Assembly (NCBI GenBank): GCA_026388095.1
Contig: JAPLKL010000074.1
Location: 17,462 to 81,461 of the forward strand
Direction: 5' to 3'
DNA: 64,000 nt
Origin: Elusimicrobiota bacterium
Lineage (GTDB): Bacteria; Elusimicrobiota; Elusimicrobia; UBA1565; UBA9628
Below, one piece after another: positions 1-9,292 of this stretch. Positions within the stretch are counted from its first letter, which is position 1; the number at the start of each line of letters is the position of its first letter. The translations under genes were made by a program, and so were the position numbers. The notes beneath the pieces are model-generated. The model was given only the letters and a program-made list of their open reading frames with translations. It was not told the DNA's origin and made no database searches.

Positions 1-1
1 C

Positions 2-190
2 CCGCATCCGCTGGCCAACTTCGTGCTGGAGCTGGCCGGGCTCTACCACCCGTTCTACGAGAAGCGCCGGGTGGTGGACCCGGCTGAGCCCGAGGTCTCC
101 CGGGCGAGGCTGCTTCTGTGCGCCGGGGTCCGGGACGTGATCGCCCAGGGGCTGGGGCTTCTGGGGGTCAGCGCGCCGGAGCAGATGTAG
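2..190 (+). CDS. argS: Arginyl-tRNA synthetase, C-terminal end (partial)
   Basis: Only the last 62 residues lie in the window. They read as the end of the helical DALR anticodon-binding domain of arginyl-tRNA synthetase, the cytoplasmic enzyme that charges tRNA-Arg. The helix containing ELAGLYHPFYEKRRV and the closing GLGLLGVSAPEQM match the typical family ending. The catalytic HIGH and KMSKS parts are upstream of the window. The next ORF begins one base after the stop, so co-transcription with it is likely. Confidence 0.87.
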   Translation, partial: PHPLANFVLELAGLYHPFYEKRRVVDPAEPEVSRARLLLCAGVRDVIAQGLGLLGVSAPEQM

Positions 191-191
191 G

Positions 192-542
192 ATGCGCATG
201 GGCTCCGGCCTGGCCGCCCTCGGACTGGCGGTCTGGCTGATCGTCTGCGCCGTCAGCCATCGGCGCGAGGCCTGGGACGCCGGACTCTACTGGACTTTGG
301 GCATGCCGCTCATGGCGCTGGCTAGCGCCGTCGCGGGCTTCCTGGCGCCGCAGCGTCCCTGGCGCTGGGGCCTGCTGGTCATGGCCCCGCAGCCGCTGGC
401 CCTGTTCATCCAGAACCCGTCCGGAAGCATGCTTCCCCTGGGGCTCATCGTCTTCCTCGTCCTCTCCTTGCCCTGCATCCTGGCGGCTCTTCTCGGCTCC
501 TGGCTCCGCAGGCTCGTCTCCAGAGACAAAAGCACCGGATGA
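192..542 (+). CDS. Small integral membrane protein, unknown function
   Basis: A 116-residue protein with about four hydrophobic helices (roughly residues 5-22, 35-51, 56-73 and 80-105) joined by short Arg-containing loops. I do not recognise the family. It starts one base after argS and its stop overlaps the next start (ATGA at 539-542), so it is probably translated as part of a three-gene unit. The tight coupling to the following large membrane protein suggests the two act together, which is inference from position only. Confidence 0.7.
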   Translation: MRMGSGLAALGLAVWLIVCAVSHRREAWDAGLYWTLGMPLMALASAVAGFLAPQRPWRWGLLVMAPQPLALFIQNPSGSMLPLGLIVFLVLSLPCILAALLGSWLRRLVSRDKSTG

Positions 543-2233
543 CCTGGAGCCGGAAACTCGCCGCCGCTGGCCTCCTTGCCGCCGCGGTCCTGCCCGCCCT
601 GCGGCGCCTTTCCGACCCCGACCTCCCCTGGCACATGGCCGTGGGCCGAGCCGCCGTAGCGGCGCGCGGCCTCATCAAGGCGGACACCTTCTCCTACACC
701 CAGAACGGCCGCTTCGTCCCCTACGAATACGCATCAGACATCGCCCTCTACGCGGCCCATCGCCTCGCCGGGTTCTGGGGCCTCCATCTCTTGGCCGCCG
801 CGGCCGTGGTCCTGCTGGCCTGGCTGATGACCAGCCGCGTAGAAAAGGGAGCCCGCGCCCTGGCTCTGGCTTTCACCAGCCTGGCTTTGGCCGCCCTCGC
901 CCCATTGCTCATCCTGCGGCCCGCCCTGCTGGGCCTGCCCTGCTTCGCCGCAGCCCTGTATTGCATCGAGCGCTGCCGAAGGGAGGAAGACAATCGCTGG
1001 CTCTGGCTCATGGTCCCCTTGCAGATCCTCTGGGCCAATGTGCATGCCTTCGCGATCATCGGCGCGGCTTTGGCCGCAGCCGCGGTAGCCTTGGTCCCGC
1101 ATCGCCGCGGCCGCGCCGAGCCGGCTTGCGCCGCGGCCTGCGCCGCCGCGGCCACCTGCCTGAGTTCGTTCGGTCCCGGCATCTTCCTCGGCCCCTGGCG
1201 CGTCGCCTCCCACAACACCTTGATCCGAGAATGGACTCCGTCATCCTGGGACCTCTTCTGGAACTTCGACCCCCTCCTCGGCCTGCTCGTCGCTCTCACC
1301 GCGACGGCCCTCATCTGGGGACGCTCGCAAGATGGCCGCAAGATGCCCGCGCTCTTCGACCTGGTCCTGGTCCTCGGCAGCTTCCTGCTCATGCTCCTGC
1401 GCTTCCGCATGGCCCCTCTCTTCATCGTCGCGGCCGCGCCCTTCGCCGCAGCGAGGCTCTGGCCCAGGCTCAAAGACCGCCGCTGGCTTCCCGCCGCCGT
1501 CCTGGCCGCCGGGCTTCTGGCCCCCGCCGCGGTCGCCCTGCGCCGGGAGGTCCCCTGGGGCATCGGCTTCGACCCGGGCCGCCTGCCCGACGGCGCCGTG
1601 CGCTTCATCGCGGAGAACAAGCCCCAGGGGCCGGTCTGGAACGAGCTCTCCCTGGGCGGCTACCTCATCTGGCGGCTGCAGCCTCAGGTCAAGGTTTTCA
1701 TCGACGGCCGCACCGCCTATCTCTATCCGCCGGAGTTCCTCAAGGCATCCTGGGAATCGCTCTACCGCCCGGAAGCTTTCGCCGGGCTCGCCGCGCGCTA
1801 CGCTTTCCAGTGGGCGGTGGTCAGCGCCCAAGCCGGCTCCTATACCGGCGGGCCCCTGGCTGCCAGCCCGGACTGGGCCATGGTCTATGTAGAAGACGCG
1901 GCCGCGGTCTACGTGAACATCAAGGGCCCCAACCGCAGGCTCATGGCGGCCGGCTACCGGGGCCTGCGCCACCTCACACCTTGGCCCTTGCTGCTCGCCG
2001 ACGACCTGCCCCTCCCGGTCCTGGAGCACGACGCCGGCTTGGCCCTGGCCCAAGCTCCAGACTCGGCCCGAGCGCATCTTTGGGCCGCGGCCGTGGCGCT
2101 GCGGAAAGGCGACCTGGCCTCAGCCCGCGCGCAGCGCGACCGCGCCGCGGCCCTCTCGCCGCGAGAGCCCAGCTTGCCCTTGCTGGACCGGTTCCTGACC
2201 TACCCTGTTAGAAGGACATTGCCGAAGAGTTAA
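539..2233 (+). CDS. Polytopic membrane protein, GT-C-like architecture
   Basis: A 564-residue protein with about ten transmembrane helices in residues 1-330, then a soluble domain of about 170 residues and a helical, TPR-like tail (about 505-560). The first loop has DPDLPWHMAVGR and DTFSYT, and a later loop has WANVHAF. This layout (acidic first loop, many helices, soluble C-terminal part with FIDGRTAYLYP) is seen in uncharacterised relatives of GT-C glycosyltransferases. A sugar-lipid transferase role is therefore possible but not shown. The start overlaps the preceding stop by four bases. Confidence 0.7.
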   Translation: MTWSRKLAAAGLLAAAVLPALRRLSDPDLPWHMAVGRAAVAARGLIKADTFSYTQNGRFVPYEYASDIALYAAHRLAGFWGLHLLAAAAVVLLAWLMTSRVEKGARALALAFTSLALAALAPLLILRPALLGLPCFAAALYCIERCRREEDNRWLWLMVPLQILWANVHAFAIIGAALAAAAVALVPHRRGRAEPACAAACAAAATCLSSFGPGIFLGPWRVASHNTLIREWTPSSWDLFWNFDPLLGLLVALTATALIWGRSQDGRKMPALFDLVLVLGSFLLMLLRFRMAPLFIVAAAPFAAARLWPRLKDRRWLPAAVLAAGLLAPAAVALRREVPWGIGFDPGRLPDGAVRFIAENKPQGPVWNELSLGGYLIWRLQPQVKVFIDGRTAYLYPPEFLKASWESLYRPEAFAGLAARYAFQWAVVSAQAGSYTGGPLAASPDWAMVYVEDAAAVYVNIKGPNRRLMAAGYRGLRHLTPWPLLLADDLPLPVLEHDAGLALAQAPDSARAHLWAAAVALRKGDLASARAQRDRAAALSPREPSLPLLDRFLTYPVRRTLPKS

Positions 2234-2249
2234 AGCTCGGTTGAAAGAT

Positions 2250-2328
2250 TATAATATTGGTAAAAGCGCTTTCCCCTATTGCATAAGTCCGCTCCAGGGA
2301 CTATCCTCTTAGTGATACGAAGGGGAGG
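2250..2328 (+). promoter_or_regulatory. Promoter -10 and Shine-Dalgarno for the 2334 gene
   Basis: TATAAT at 2250-2255 lies in a short AT-rich stretch after the preceding stop. An AAGGGGAGG ribosome site sits a few bases before the ATG at 2334, giving a leader of about 70 bases. No clear -35 is visible. This is one of the conventional SD-led genes here, in contrast to the many starts with almost no leader. Confidence 0.5.
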
Positions 2329-2333
2329 GGCCT

Positions 2334-2933
2334 ATGGATACGAATGCGTCCTGGGAAGTCTGGGCCACGCGGGGCATCAGCGCAGCATCGATCGTGATGC
2401 TCGGCTATTTCCTCCTGTTCGTCGATTTTTCCGGCCACGGCCGGGTCTGGGACAAGGTGGCCGCGCGCGTCCCGATGCTGGCGAAGATCATCCCGCCGGC
2501 AGCCGCAAGCTCAGCGACCGTCGTCGTCAAAGGCGGAGCCGGCATCGAGCAGGTCCCCATCGTCGACCGCACCCTTATCGCGTCCGCGCCGGCCGCGCCG
2601 CAGCCGGCCGCCGCCCCATCCCCGGCGACGGCCGCTGCGGCGCCTGCGGTCGCAAAGAAGGCGCCCGCGCCCGCGCCTCACCTGACGAGCTCGCTGACCG
2701 GCTTCGACGCGCATTCGGCGCCCAGCCAGACTTCCGCCGGGCTGGCAGGGTCTGCCGCCGCTGCGCAGGACGCTTCGGCTGCGGCCCCGGCGGCCTCGGC
2801 CGCGGCGCCGCAGAGCGCACCGGCCCCCGCCATCGCGGCCAAGGCCAGCTACGGAGCGACCAGCCGCAGCGAGATGATGGGCCAAGCCGCGGGCCCGGTC
2901 TACAACTTCAAGGGCGGGTCGAAGAAAAGATAG
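2334..2933 (+). CDS. Membrane-anchored Ala/Pro-rich protein
   Basis: A 199-residue protein with a single N-terminal membrane segment (about residues 14-32, VMLGYFLLFVDF) and then a low-complexity Ala/Pro/Ser-rich tail, largely without predicted fold. It ends in a basic KGGSKKR. The start is set by a strong SD (AAGGGGAGG). No family is recognised. The layout is that of a one-span envelope protein with a flexible extracytoplasmic linker. It is convergent with hemL, whose stop is 15 bases away. Confidence 0.65.
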   Translation: MDTNASWEVWATRGISAASIVMLGYFLLFVDFSGHGRVWDKVAARVPMLAKIIPPAAASSATVVVKGGAGIEQVPIVDRTLIASAPAAPQPAAAPSPATAAAAPAVAKKAPAPAPHLTSSLTGFDAHSAPSQTSAGLAGSAAAAQDASAAAPAASAAAPQSAPAPAIAAKASYGATSRSEMMGQAAGPVYNFKGGSKKR

Positions 2934-2948
2934 GGCCGCTTGCGGGTG

Positions 2949-4238
2949 TCAATCGGCCAGGCTGCGTAGAGCCTGGCCGACGGCTTTTCCGGCGCGGGCC
3001 AGGTCTCCGCGGCTGTGGGCCGTGGAGAGGAAGGCCGCCTCCCATTGGGCGGGCGGGAAATACACGCCGCAGTCGAGCAAGGCCCGGAAGAACCGGCCGT
3101 ATCTGCCGGCGTCAGCGAGCTTGGCCGAGGCATAGTCCGTCACCGGATGCCCGGTGAAGAAGACCGTGAACATGGAGCCCGCGGAGTTCACGGTGACCGG
3201 GACGCCGAGGCAGAGGGCCTCCCGCCTGATATCCTCGACCAGGGCTTTGGTCCTTCGCTCCAGCGCGGAATAGGGCTTGAGCGCCTTGAGCAGGCGCAAG
3301 GCCTCCAGGCCCGCGGCCACGGCCACGGGATTGCCGGACAAAGTGCCGGCCTGGTACACCGGCCCCAGGGGCGCGACCAAGCGCATGATGTCCTTCCTGC
3401 CACCGTAGGCCGCCAGGGGCAGGCCGCCGCCCACGATCTTGCCCAAGACGGTCAGGTCCGGCCGGACTCCGCAGAGTTTCTGATAGCCGCCGTAGCAGAG
3501 GCGGAAACCGGTGATGACCTCGTCGAAGATGAGCAAAGAGCCGCTGCGGGCGGTCAGCTCACGCAAGGCCTTAAGAAAGCCCGGCGCCGGCAGCACCACG
3601 CCCATGTTCGCGGCGACCGGCTCGACGATCACGGCCGCCACCTGGCCCTTCCATTTCTTGAACGCCGCGGCCGCGGCCGGCGCGTCGTTGTACGGCAAGG
3701 TGATGGTGGTCTTGGCCCAGGCCGCGGGGACTCCGGCCGAGTCGGGGATGCCCAAGGTGGTGGCGCCCGAGCCGGCGGCCACGAGCAGGCTGTCCACGTG
3801 GCCGTGGTAGCAGCCGGCGAACTTGATGACGAGTTCGCGGCCCGTGAAGGCGCGGGCCACGCGCACCGCGCTCATGTCGGCCTCGGTGCCGGAGCTGGTC
3901 AGGCGCACGAGCTCCATGGAAGGCACGGCTTGCTTGATGGCCTCGGCGAGCTCGATCTCGCCTTGCGTGGCCGCGCCGAAGGTCGAGCCCAGCTCCAGGG
4001 CCCGCCGCGCCGCCGCGATCACCTCGCGCCGGGCGTGGCCCAGGATGAGCGGCCCCCAGGAAGCGCAGAAATCCAGATAACGCTTTTCGTCGGCGTCCTC
4101 GATCCATGCGCCGCGGCCGCGGCGCATGAAGACCGGGGTGCCGCCCACGGACTTGAAGGCCCGCACCGGCGAGTTGACTCCGCCGACCAGGACCTTCTGG
4201 GCGCGCTTGAAGAGACGCCGCGAGACTACGCCAGCCAT
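2949..4238 (-). CDS. hemL: Glutamate-1-semialdehyde 2,1-aminomutase
   Basis: A 429-residue PLP enzyme that converts glutamate-1-semialdehyde to 5-aminolevulinate in the C5 route of tetrapyrrole synthesis. The start is taken at 4238 ([13 protein letters not shown]), because the open frame further upstream is only a shadow of hemB. Family landmarks are [10 protein letters not shown] near the N-terminus, [35 protein letters not shown], and the PLP lysine in [16 protein letters not shown]. The start overlaps the end of hemB by 13 bases, so hemB-hemL form one transcript. Confidence 0.96.
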   Translation of the reverse strand: MAGVVSRRLFKRAQKVLVGGVNSPVRAFKSVGGTPVFMRRGRGAWIEDADEKRYLDFCASWGPLILGHARREVIAAARRALELGSTFGAATQGEIELAEAIKQAVPSMELVRLTSSGTEADMSAVRVARAFTGRELVIKFAGCYHGHVDSLLVAAGSGATTLGIPDSAGVPAAWAKTTITLPYNDAPAAAAAFKKWKGQVAAVIVEPVAANMGVVLPAPGFLKALRELTARSGSLLIFDEVITGFRLCYGGYQKLCGVRPDLTVLGKIVGGGLPLAAYGGRKDIMRLVAPLGPVYQAGTLSGNPVAVAAGLEALRLLKALKPYSALERRTKALVEDIRREALCLGVPVTVNSAGSMFTVFFTGHPVTDYASAKLADAGRYGRFFRALLDCGVYFPPAQWEAAFLSTAHSRGDLARAGKAVGQALRSLAD

Positions 4239-5200
4239 CGCGCGGCCTCCAGGGCATGGTAGGTCAGGATGAAGTCGGCGCCGGCGCGCTTGATGGAGGT
4301 CAGGGCTTCGAGGGCGACCTTCCTCTCGTCTATCCAGCCTTGGGCCGCCGCCGCCTTGATCATGGAATACTCGCCGGAGACGCAGTAAGCCGCGACGGGC
4401 AGGCTGCAGCGCGCGCGCACCGCGGCCAGGACGTCGAGATAGGGCAAGGCGGGCTTCACCATGACCATGTCCGCGCCCTCGGCGATGTCGAGGTCCGCCT
4501 CGCGCAGGGCCTCCCGCAGGTTGGCCGGGTCCATCTGGTGGGTGGAGCGGTCCCCGAACTTGGGCGGAGACTCCGCCGCGTCTCGGAAGGGGCCGTAGAA
4601 GGCGCTGGCGTACTTGACCGCGTAGGCCAGGATAGGCGTCTGCGCGAAACCCGCGGCGTCCAAGGCTTTGCGGATGGCGGCGACCTGCCCGTCCATCATG
4701 CCGCTGGGCGCGACCACGTCGCAGCCGGCAGCCGCCTGTGAGACCGCGGCCTTGGCCGCGAGCTCCAAGGTGGTATCGTTGTCTATGGTCCCGTCCTTGC
4801 GCACCACGCCGCAGTGGCCGTGGTCCGTGTATTCGCAGAAGCACAGGTCCGCGATGACCACGAGCCCGGGGTAGCGGAGCTTGAGCGCCCGGGCCGCTTT
4901 CTGCACGATGCCGTCCTTGGCATAAGCGCCCGAGGCCTTGGCGTCCTTCTGGTCCGGGATGCCGAAGAGGATGACTCCGGGCACTCCCGCGGCCGCCAGC
5001 GGCCCGGCGGCTTTGACCAGCTCGTCCGGGGAGAACTGGAACTGGCCGGGCATGGACTTGATGGGCCGCTTGAGGCCCTTGCCGGGCCGCACGAAGAGGG
5101 GCATGACGAAATCGTCGGGACGCAGGACGGTTTCGCGCACGAGGGCGCGCAGTCCCGCGGATGCGCGCAAGCGGCGGGGTCTCTCTTGGGGGAATGCCAT
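4226..5200 (-). CDS. hemB: Delta-aminolevulinic acid dehydratase (porphobilinogen synthase)
   Basis: A 324-residue enzyme that condenses two 5-aminolevulinate molecules into porphobilinogen, the step after HemL. The two active-site lysines are in [14 protein letters not shown] and [12 protein letters not shown]. The three-cysteine motif [15 protein letters not shown] marks the zinc-dependent type. Upstream, TAAAAT (5212-5207, minus strand) ends six bases before the ATG and no SD is seen, so the mRNA may be leaderless. It is divergent from guaB across only 48 bases. Confidence 0.97.
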   Translation of the reverse strand: MAFPQERPRRLRASAGLRALVRETVLRPDDFVMPLFVRPGKGLKRPIKSMPGQFQFSPDELVKAAGPLAAAGVPGVILFGIPDQKDAKASGAYAKDGIVQKAARALKLRYPGLVVIADLCFCEYTDHGHCGVVRKDGTIDNDTTLELAAKAAVSQAAAGCDVVAPSGMMDGQVAAIRKALDAAGFAQTPILAYAVKYASAFYGPFRDAAESPPKFGDRSTHQMDPANLREALREADLDIAEGADMVMVKPALPYLDVLAAVRARCSLPVAAYCVSGEYSMIKAAAAQGWIDERKVALEALTSIKRAGADFILTYHALEAARWLA

Positions 5201-5206
5201 AGGGTC

Positions 5207-5238
5207 ATTTTACTATAATCCCCCCTGGCCGCAAGGAG
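5207..5238. promoter_or_regulatory. Divergent hemB / guaB promoter region
   Basis: The 48-base gap holds TATAAT at 5214-5219 (plus strand, guaB) and TAAAAT at 5212-5207 (minus strand, hemB), so the two -10 elements nearly overlap and may compete. guaB has AAGGAG at 5233-5238, ten bases before its ATG. hemB has no visible SD and its -10 ends six bases before its ATG. Canonical -35 boxes are not evident. Confidence 0.55.
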
Positions 5239-5248
5239 AACCCACCTT

Positions 5249-6679
5249 ATGAAGGAAGCCATCACTTTCCGGGACGTCCTGCTCGCGCCCAAGCGCTCTT
5301 CGATCCGCTCCCGCAAGGACGTGGACACCACGGGCCGTTTTTCCCGCAAGCTGCCCTTGAAGTGCCCGATCGTCTCGGCCAACATGGACACGGTGACCGA
5401 GGCCGGGATGGCCATCGCCATGGCCCGCTGCGGGGGCCTGGGCATCATCCATCGCTTCCTCTCCATCGAGGACGAGGTGGCCGAGGTGGCCAAGGTCAAG
5501 CGGGCGGAGAACATCATCATCGAAGACCCTTACACCTTGGGGCCGGACGCGACCGTGGCCCATGCGCGGGCGGCCATGAGCCGGCACGAGGTGGGCGGGA
5601 TGCTGATCGTGGACTCCCAGCGCAGGCTGTTGGGCGTGGTGGCCCAGAGGGATCTGCAGTTCCGCGAGGATTCCGACCTGCCTCTGCGCAAGGTGATGTC
5701 CAAGGACCTGATCACGGCCAAGCCGGGCATCAACGAGGAAGTGGCCAAACAGCTTCTGAGCAAGCACAAGATCGAGAAGCTGCCCTTGGTCGACGCGCAC
5801 GGGGTCCTGGTGGGGCTGATCACGGCCCGGGACCTGAAGATGCGGGAGCTGCATCCCGAGGCTTCCAAGGACTCCAGGGGCCGTCTGCTGGTGGGCGCGG
5901 CCGTGGGGGTGATGGCGGACTATCTGGACCGCTGCGCCGAGCTGTTGAAGGCGGGGGCGGATGTCCTGGTGGTCGACGTCGCGCATGGGCACGCCGAGCA
6001 TGTGCTGGGCGCGGTCAAGGCGATCAAGAAGCGCTTTCCCAAGATGGAGCTGGTGGCGGGCAATGTGGCGACCTACGAGGGCGCGCGGGACCTGGCACGG
6101 GCCGGGGCTGATGGGATCAAGGTGGGAGTGGGGCCGGGCTCTATCTGCATCACGCGCATCGTGTCGGGCTCGGGCGTGCCTCAGTTGACGGCTATCATGG
6201 ACTGCGCGCGGGTGACCAAGGAGTTCGGGGTTCCGGTGATCGCGGACGGGGGCATCCGGGACTCGGGCGATATCACAAAGGCTTTGGCGGGCGGGGCTTC
6301 GACCGTGATGCTGGGGAGCCTTTTGGCCGGCACCGATGAGAGCCCGGGCTGGACCGTGGTGCGCGACGGGGCGCGCTACAAGATGTACCGGGGCATGGCT
6401 TCTCTGACCGCGACCATGTCCCGCAAGAAGCGGGAGCATCACTGCGAGGCGGACTTGGACCCGATCGAGGTGGCCGAGGTGGTCCCGGAGGGTGTGGAAT
6501 CGGCGGCTCCCTACCGGGGTCCGGTCAGCGAGGTGGTGCACCAGTTGGCCGGCGGCCTGCGCTCGGGGATGAGCTATTCCGGGGCGCACGACCTCAAGGA
6601 ATTCTGGAAGAAGGCGGAATTCATCCGGATCTCCCAGGCTTCTTGGGCTGAGTCGCGGCCGCACGCTTTGGACCGCTAG
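5249..6679 (+). CDS. guaB: Inosine-5'-monophosphate dehydrogenase
   Basis: A 476-residue enzyme that oxidises IMP to XMP with NAD+, the committed step of GMP synthesis. The order is the N-terminal half of the barrel ([25 protein letters not shown]), two CBS domains at about residues 90-205, then the second half. The catalytic cysteine is about residue 300 in [11 protein letters not shown]; the usual family text is SICTTR, so the residue after Cys is changed to Ile. Phosphate-site and flap motifs ([23 protein letters not shown]) are present. Start set by AAGGAG. Confidence 0.96.
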   Translation: MKEAITFRDVLLAPKRSSIRSRKDVDTTGRFSRKLPLKCPIVSANMDTVTEAGMAIAMARCGGLGIIHRFLSIEDEVAEVAKVKRAENIIIEDPYTLGPDATVAHARAAMSRHEVGGMLIVDSQRRLLGVVAQRDLQFREDSDLPLRKVMSKDLITAKPGINEEVAKQLLSKHKIEKLPLVDAHGVLVGLITARDLKMRELHPEASKDSRGRLLVGAAVGVMADYLDRCAELLKAGADVLVVDVAHGHAEHVLGAVKAIKKRFPKMELVAGNVATYEGARDLARAGADGIKVGVGPGSICITRIVSGSGVPQLTAIMDCARVTKEFGVPVIADGGIRDSGDITKALAGGASTVMLGSLLAGTDESPGWTVVRDGARYKMYRGMASLTATMSRKKREHHCEADLDPIEVAEVVPEGVESAAPYRGPVSEVVHQLAGGLRSGMSYSGAHDLKEFWKKAEFIRISQASWAESRPHALDR

Positions 6680-6709
6680 CAAAGGTCAAGAGACTTACAG
6701 CAATCCCAA

Positions 6710-7363
6710 ATGAGGAACATGGCGATCCTATTGCCCACATTGATCTTGATCTCTTTATTCATTGTCGGCTGCAACATGACTTTTTCGAATCACAAGGACT
6801 ATGAGCTCAAGCTAAAAGACTTAGACTGGAATACAAAGATCGAAGGCCAAGTCGGCGAAGTCTATCTAAAAGGGTCGAACCTCATTTACGGCAGGAATCA
6901 CGACTCGACATTCATTGAAATATCCTCTGCCAACGGCGCTCTTTTAAGCACTCTACACCCCTATACGATCGAAAAAGAAAGAGAGTGCCTGATCCTCGAT
7001 AGCGCAAGAGAATATAGGGACGGGTACTCATTATTCAATGTTCCTGTCGACAAACAGAAGTATTCGAAAATCACTCTAAAAGTCTTCGACAGGCAATATC
7101 GTGGCGACACGGAAACCTCTTACCTGATCGTCAACCCCCTGACGAATCAGGAATTCACGATCCTGTTCAATCGCAAACAATTTACTTTTATCTCGGATAT
7201 CACCCATTTCAAGGATGGGAAATTCATAGTGACATATAACGGAGAAGCGGCAACCGACCAGCATAGATATCTCAATCATGTCGGCCTTTTTGACTTGGAT
7301 AAGATAATGAGCACCGGGCCAAACGGCCCCTCCCCGGTCCCAGCCAACAGCCCGCATCCCTAG
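6710..7363 (+). CDS. Lipoprotein of unknown function, AT-rich
   Basis: A 217-residue protein with a lipoprotein signal: hydrophobic ILLPTLILISLF followed by the lipobox IVGC, with Cys21 as the lipidation site. The mature part is rich in Lys, Asp and aromatic residues, compatible with a beta-rich fold (repeated short strands such as LIYGRNHDSTFIEIS). No family is recognised. Base composition is much more AT-rich than both neighbours, with AAA, ATT and TTC codons common, which suggests recent acquisition. It ends in a short Pro/Ser tail. Confidence 0.7.
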   Translation: MRNMAILLPTLILISLFIVGCNMTFSNHKDYELKLKDLDWNTKIEGQVGEVYLKGSNLIYGRNHDSTFIEISSANGALLSTLHPYTIEKERECLILDSAREYRDGYSLFNVPVDKQKYSKITLKVFDRQYRGDTETSYLIVNPLTNQEFTILFNRKQFTFISDITHFKDGKFIVTYNGEAATDQHRYLNHVGLFDLDKIMSTGPNGPSPVPANSPHP

Positions 7364-7433
7364 GACGATTGCCAGGCCTTTTTTAGGCCCAAAGCCTCTC
7401 AGAAGAACGCCCCCCGCGCGATACAATAGTCCC

Positions 7434-8189
7434 ATGCGACTCCTTCTTTCCGCCCTCGTCCTCGCCTTCGCCGTCTCCCCCCTCCGCGCCCAGGTCCCCG
7501 AGCTCTCCCAGATCAGCGCCGTCCAGGGCTTCATGGAGTTCGCCCCCGCCGCTATCCCCTCCTCGCCGGAAGCCGCATACGCCGGCCAAGCCTACACCCT
7601 CGCGGCCGCCACCCCGGCCCAAGCCCCGCAACTGCCCAGCGCGTTCTCGATCAAGGAGCGCATCATCTCCTTCACCGACACCTTCGACGTCGTCTCAGAC
7701 GGCAAGAAGCTCGGCGTCATCACCCAGAAGATACTCAGCCTCAGCCGCTCCTTCAAGTACAAGGACGCCGACGGCAACCTCGTGGCGGAAGCCCGCTCGC
7801 GCATCTTCTCCTGGGGCGCCCACGTCGACGTCACCGACAACCTCGGCAACCCCATCGGCGGCTTCAAAGAGCAAGTCTTCAAGTCCTTCTTCAAGGTCTA
7901 CACCGCCTACTCCATCCTGGACGCCCAGGGCAAAGAGGTCGCCCTCTCCGAGAAGGTGGACTGGCTCGGCACCAAGGTCGAGATCACCGACCCCCAAGGC
8001 CGCCGCGTCGCCACCTTGGAGCGCCCCTGGATCAACTTCTTCTCCGACCACTGGGACGTCAAGGTCTACCAGCCCAACGCCGTGGACAGCCGCGTCATGA
8101 TCATGATCGCGGCCTACAAGACCTCGGTGGACAACGCCCGCCGCCGCGAAGCCCGCGACAAAGAGAGCGACAGCAAGAAGAAGGACTAA
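7434..8189 (+). CDS. Exported LURP-one-related (LOR/tubby-like) domain protein
   Basis: A 251-residue protein with a signal peptide (cut after about LRAQ, residue 20). The body (about 60-225) consists of repeated strand pairs of the type FDVVSDGKKLGVITQKI, FKYKDADGNLVAEARS and VEITDPQGRRVATLER, the pattern of LURP-one-related proteins, a tubby-like beta-barrel fold. Known relatives are cytoplasmic or of unclear role, so an exported version is somewhat unusual. TACAAT (7422-7427) ends six bases before the ATG with no SD, so the message may be leaderless. The C-terminus is a charged Lys/Arg/Asp tail. Confidence 0.7.
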   Translation: MRLLLSALVLAFAVSPLRAQVPELSQISAVQGFMEFAPAAIPSSPEAAYAGQAYTLAAATPAQAPQLPSAFSIKERIISFTDTFDVVSDGKKLGVITQKILSLSRSFKYKDADGNLVAEARSRIFSWGAHVDVTDNLGNPIGGFKEQVFKSFFKVYTAYSILDAQGKEVALSEKVDWLGTKVEITDPQGRRVATLERPWINFFSDHWDVKVYQPNAVDSRVMIMIAAYKTSVDNARRREARDKESDSKKKD

Positions 8190-8210
8190 GGGCCCTCGGC
8201 GCGCCCGTCC

Positions 8211-8861
8211 ATGAGTACCGGCCAGCTCAGGCTTGCGACCAGCCTGCTCTTATTGGCCCTGCCCCTGGCGGCGCAGGTCGCAGAGGCCCCAGACCCCTCG
8301 CTCACCGCGGATCTCGCCCAGCGCGACCGCCTGCCCCAATCCGACGTCCCCAGGTTCAGATGGAGCAGGATGCGCGGCTGGGGACCCGCCGCGGCCCAGT
8401 ATCCCCCCGTGCCCGTGCCCCTCGGCAAAGACCCGGCGCAGTGGCGGCGCCAGCGCGTCATCGCCGTGGCTAAGCGCTACATCGGGCTCAGCTACCGCCA
8501 TCACCACATACCCGGCTGGCACCCATCGCCCAAGTTCAACGCCAAGACCGGCCCAGGGCTGGATTGCTCCAACTTCACCTCATGGGTCTACAACTACGGA
8601 CTCGGCATCAAGTTCGATAGCGAGATCTCCAAGCAGTCCGAAGGGCCCCTCTCCCCCGGCCGCGTCCTCGGCCCAGACGAGCCCCTGGCCCCCGGCGACC
8701 TGCTTTACATCCTGAAGATGAACCGCCAGCGCGTCTCGCACGTCGTAATCTACATAGACCCCGAGCATATCATAGACAGCCACGCAGAGAGCGTCGGCGT
8801 GCGCCGCTTCGCCGGCTGGTACAAGACCCACCTCTCGCACGCTCGGCGCGTCATCGAGTAG
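8211..8861 (+). CDS. Exported NlpC/P60-family cysteine peptidase
   Basis: A 216-residue protein with a hydrophobic signal (LATSLLLLALPLAAQ). The C-terminal NlpC/P60 domain (about residues 85-215) cleaves peptide cross-links or stem peptides in peptidoglycan. The nucleophile is the Cys in GLDCSNFTSWVYNYG, and the catalytic His is in RVSHVVIYID, followed by the polar residue region HIIDSHAESVG. A conserved AKRYIGLSYR precedes the domain. It follows the LURP-one-like gene by 21 bases and is probably co-transcribed with it. No promoter or SD of its own is seen. Confidence 0.85.
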   Translation: MSTGQLRLATSLLLLALPLAAQVAEAPDPSLTADLAQRDRLPQSDVPRFRWSRMRGWGPAAAQYPPVPVPLGKDPAQWRRQRVIAVAKRYIGLSYRHHHIPGWHPSPKFNAKTGPGLDCSNFTSWVYNYGLGIKFDSEISKQSEGPLSPGRVLGPDEPLAPGDLLYILKMNRQRVSHVVIYIDPEHIIDSHAESVGVRRFAGWYKTHLSHARRVIE

Positions 8862-8869
8862 CCCAAGAC

Positions 8870-9255
8870 CTCCCATCACGACCTCACCCACTTTTCCAAC
8901 GGGCCAATAGAGCCCCGGGACGGTGAGTGCTCCGACGCAGAGAAGCAAGGTGAAGCCTCCGGCGACGCGATAATAGGGGGGCCAGGAATTCTTTTTTGAG
9001 GTTTGGCGGCGCAGCCGCCAAACCCGCGCTGACCGAAGGTCAGCGCCCGACGACTGTGTCCGGACGCAGTCGTCCGAAAACAATCTCTTCCGCGCCGCGT
9101 GCCGTGCGTAAGGAGAACGCCGTCGCACGGTACCTGCCCACTTTCTATACGGGCAGGTGCGCGGGATTCCGACGGGCTTTGCCCGTCGGAATGGCAGGAC
9201 GGCAGGGGGCTGCTATCCGCAGCTTAGGAAAAGTGGGTGAAGTCGAGCTCCCATC
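8870..9255. mobile_element. MITE-like non-autonomous element with inverted ends
   Basis: Terminal inverted repeats of 21 bases lie at 8877-8897 and 9227-9247 with 19 matches; the inner 14 (TCACCCACTTTTCC / its complement) are exact. CTCCCATC occurs at 8870-8877 and again at 9248-9255, an apparent target duplication of 7-8 bases. The interior has no credible gene but carries a run of hairpins: 9000-9024 (11-base stem, GCA loop), 9026-9046 (9-base stem, GAA loop), a near-perfect 26-base dyad about 9049-9074, and 9166-9192 (12-base stem, TTT loop). It accounts for nearly all of the 431-base gap. Confidence 0.72.
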
Positions 9256-9292
9256 CCTTGCCGTCCGGACTTCTTCCTGTTATCATTAGGCT

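Noticed and set aside
4239..4844. Upstream extension of the hemL frame
   Set aside because: It runs through hemB coding sequence and has shadow composition; MAGVVSRR at 4238 is the natural HemL start.
9000..9192. Hairpins considered as integron attC sites
   Set aside because: They lack the RYYYAAC/GTTRRRY ends and extrahelical bases of attC, no integron integrase is in the window, and they do not separate gene cassettes.
8996..9289. 97-codon open frame inside the MITE-like element
   Set aside because: It is the translation of successive hairpins, has no start signal and no protein character.
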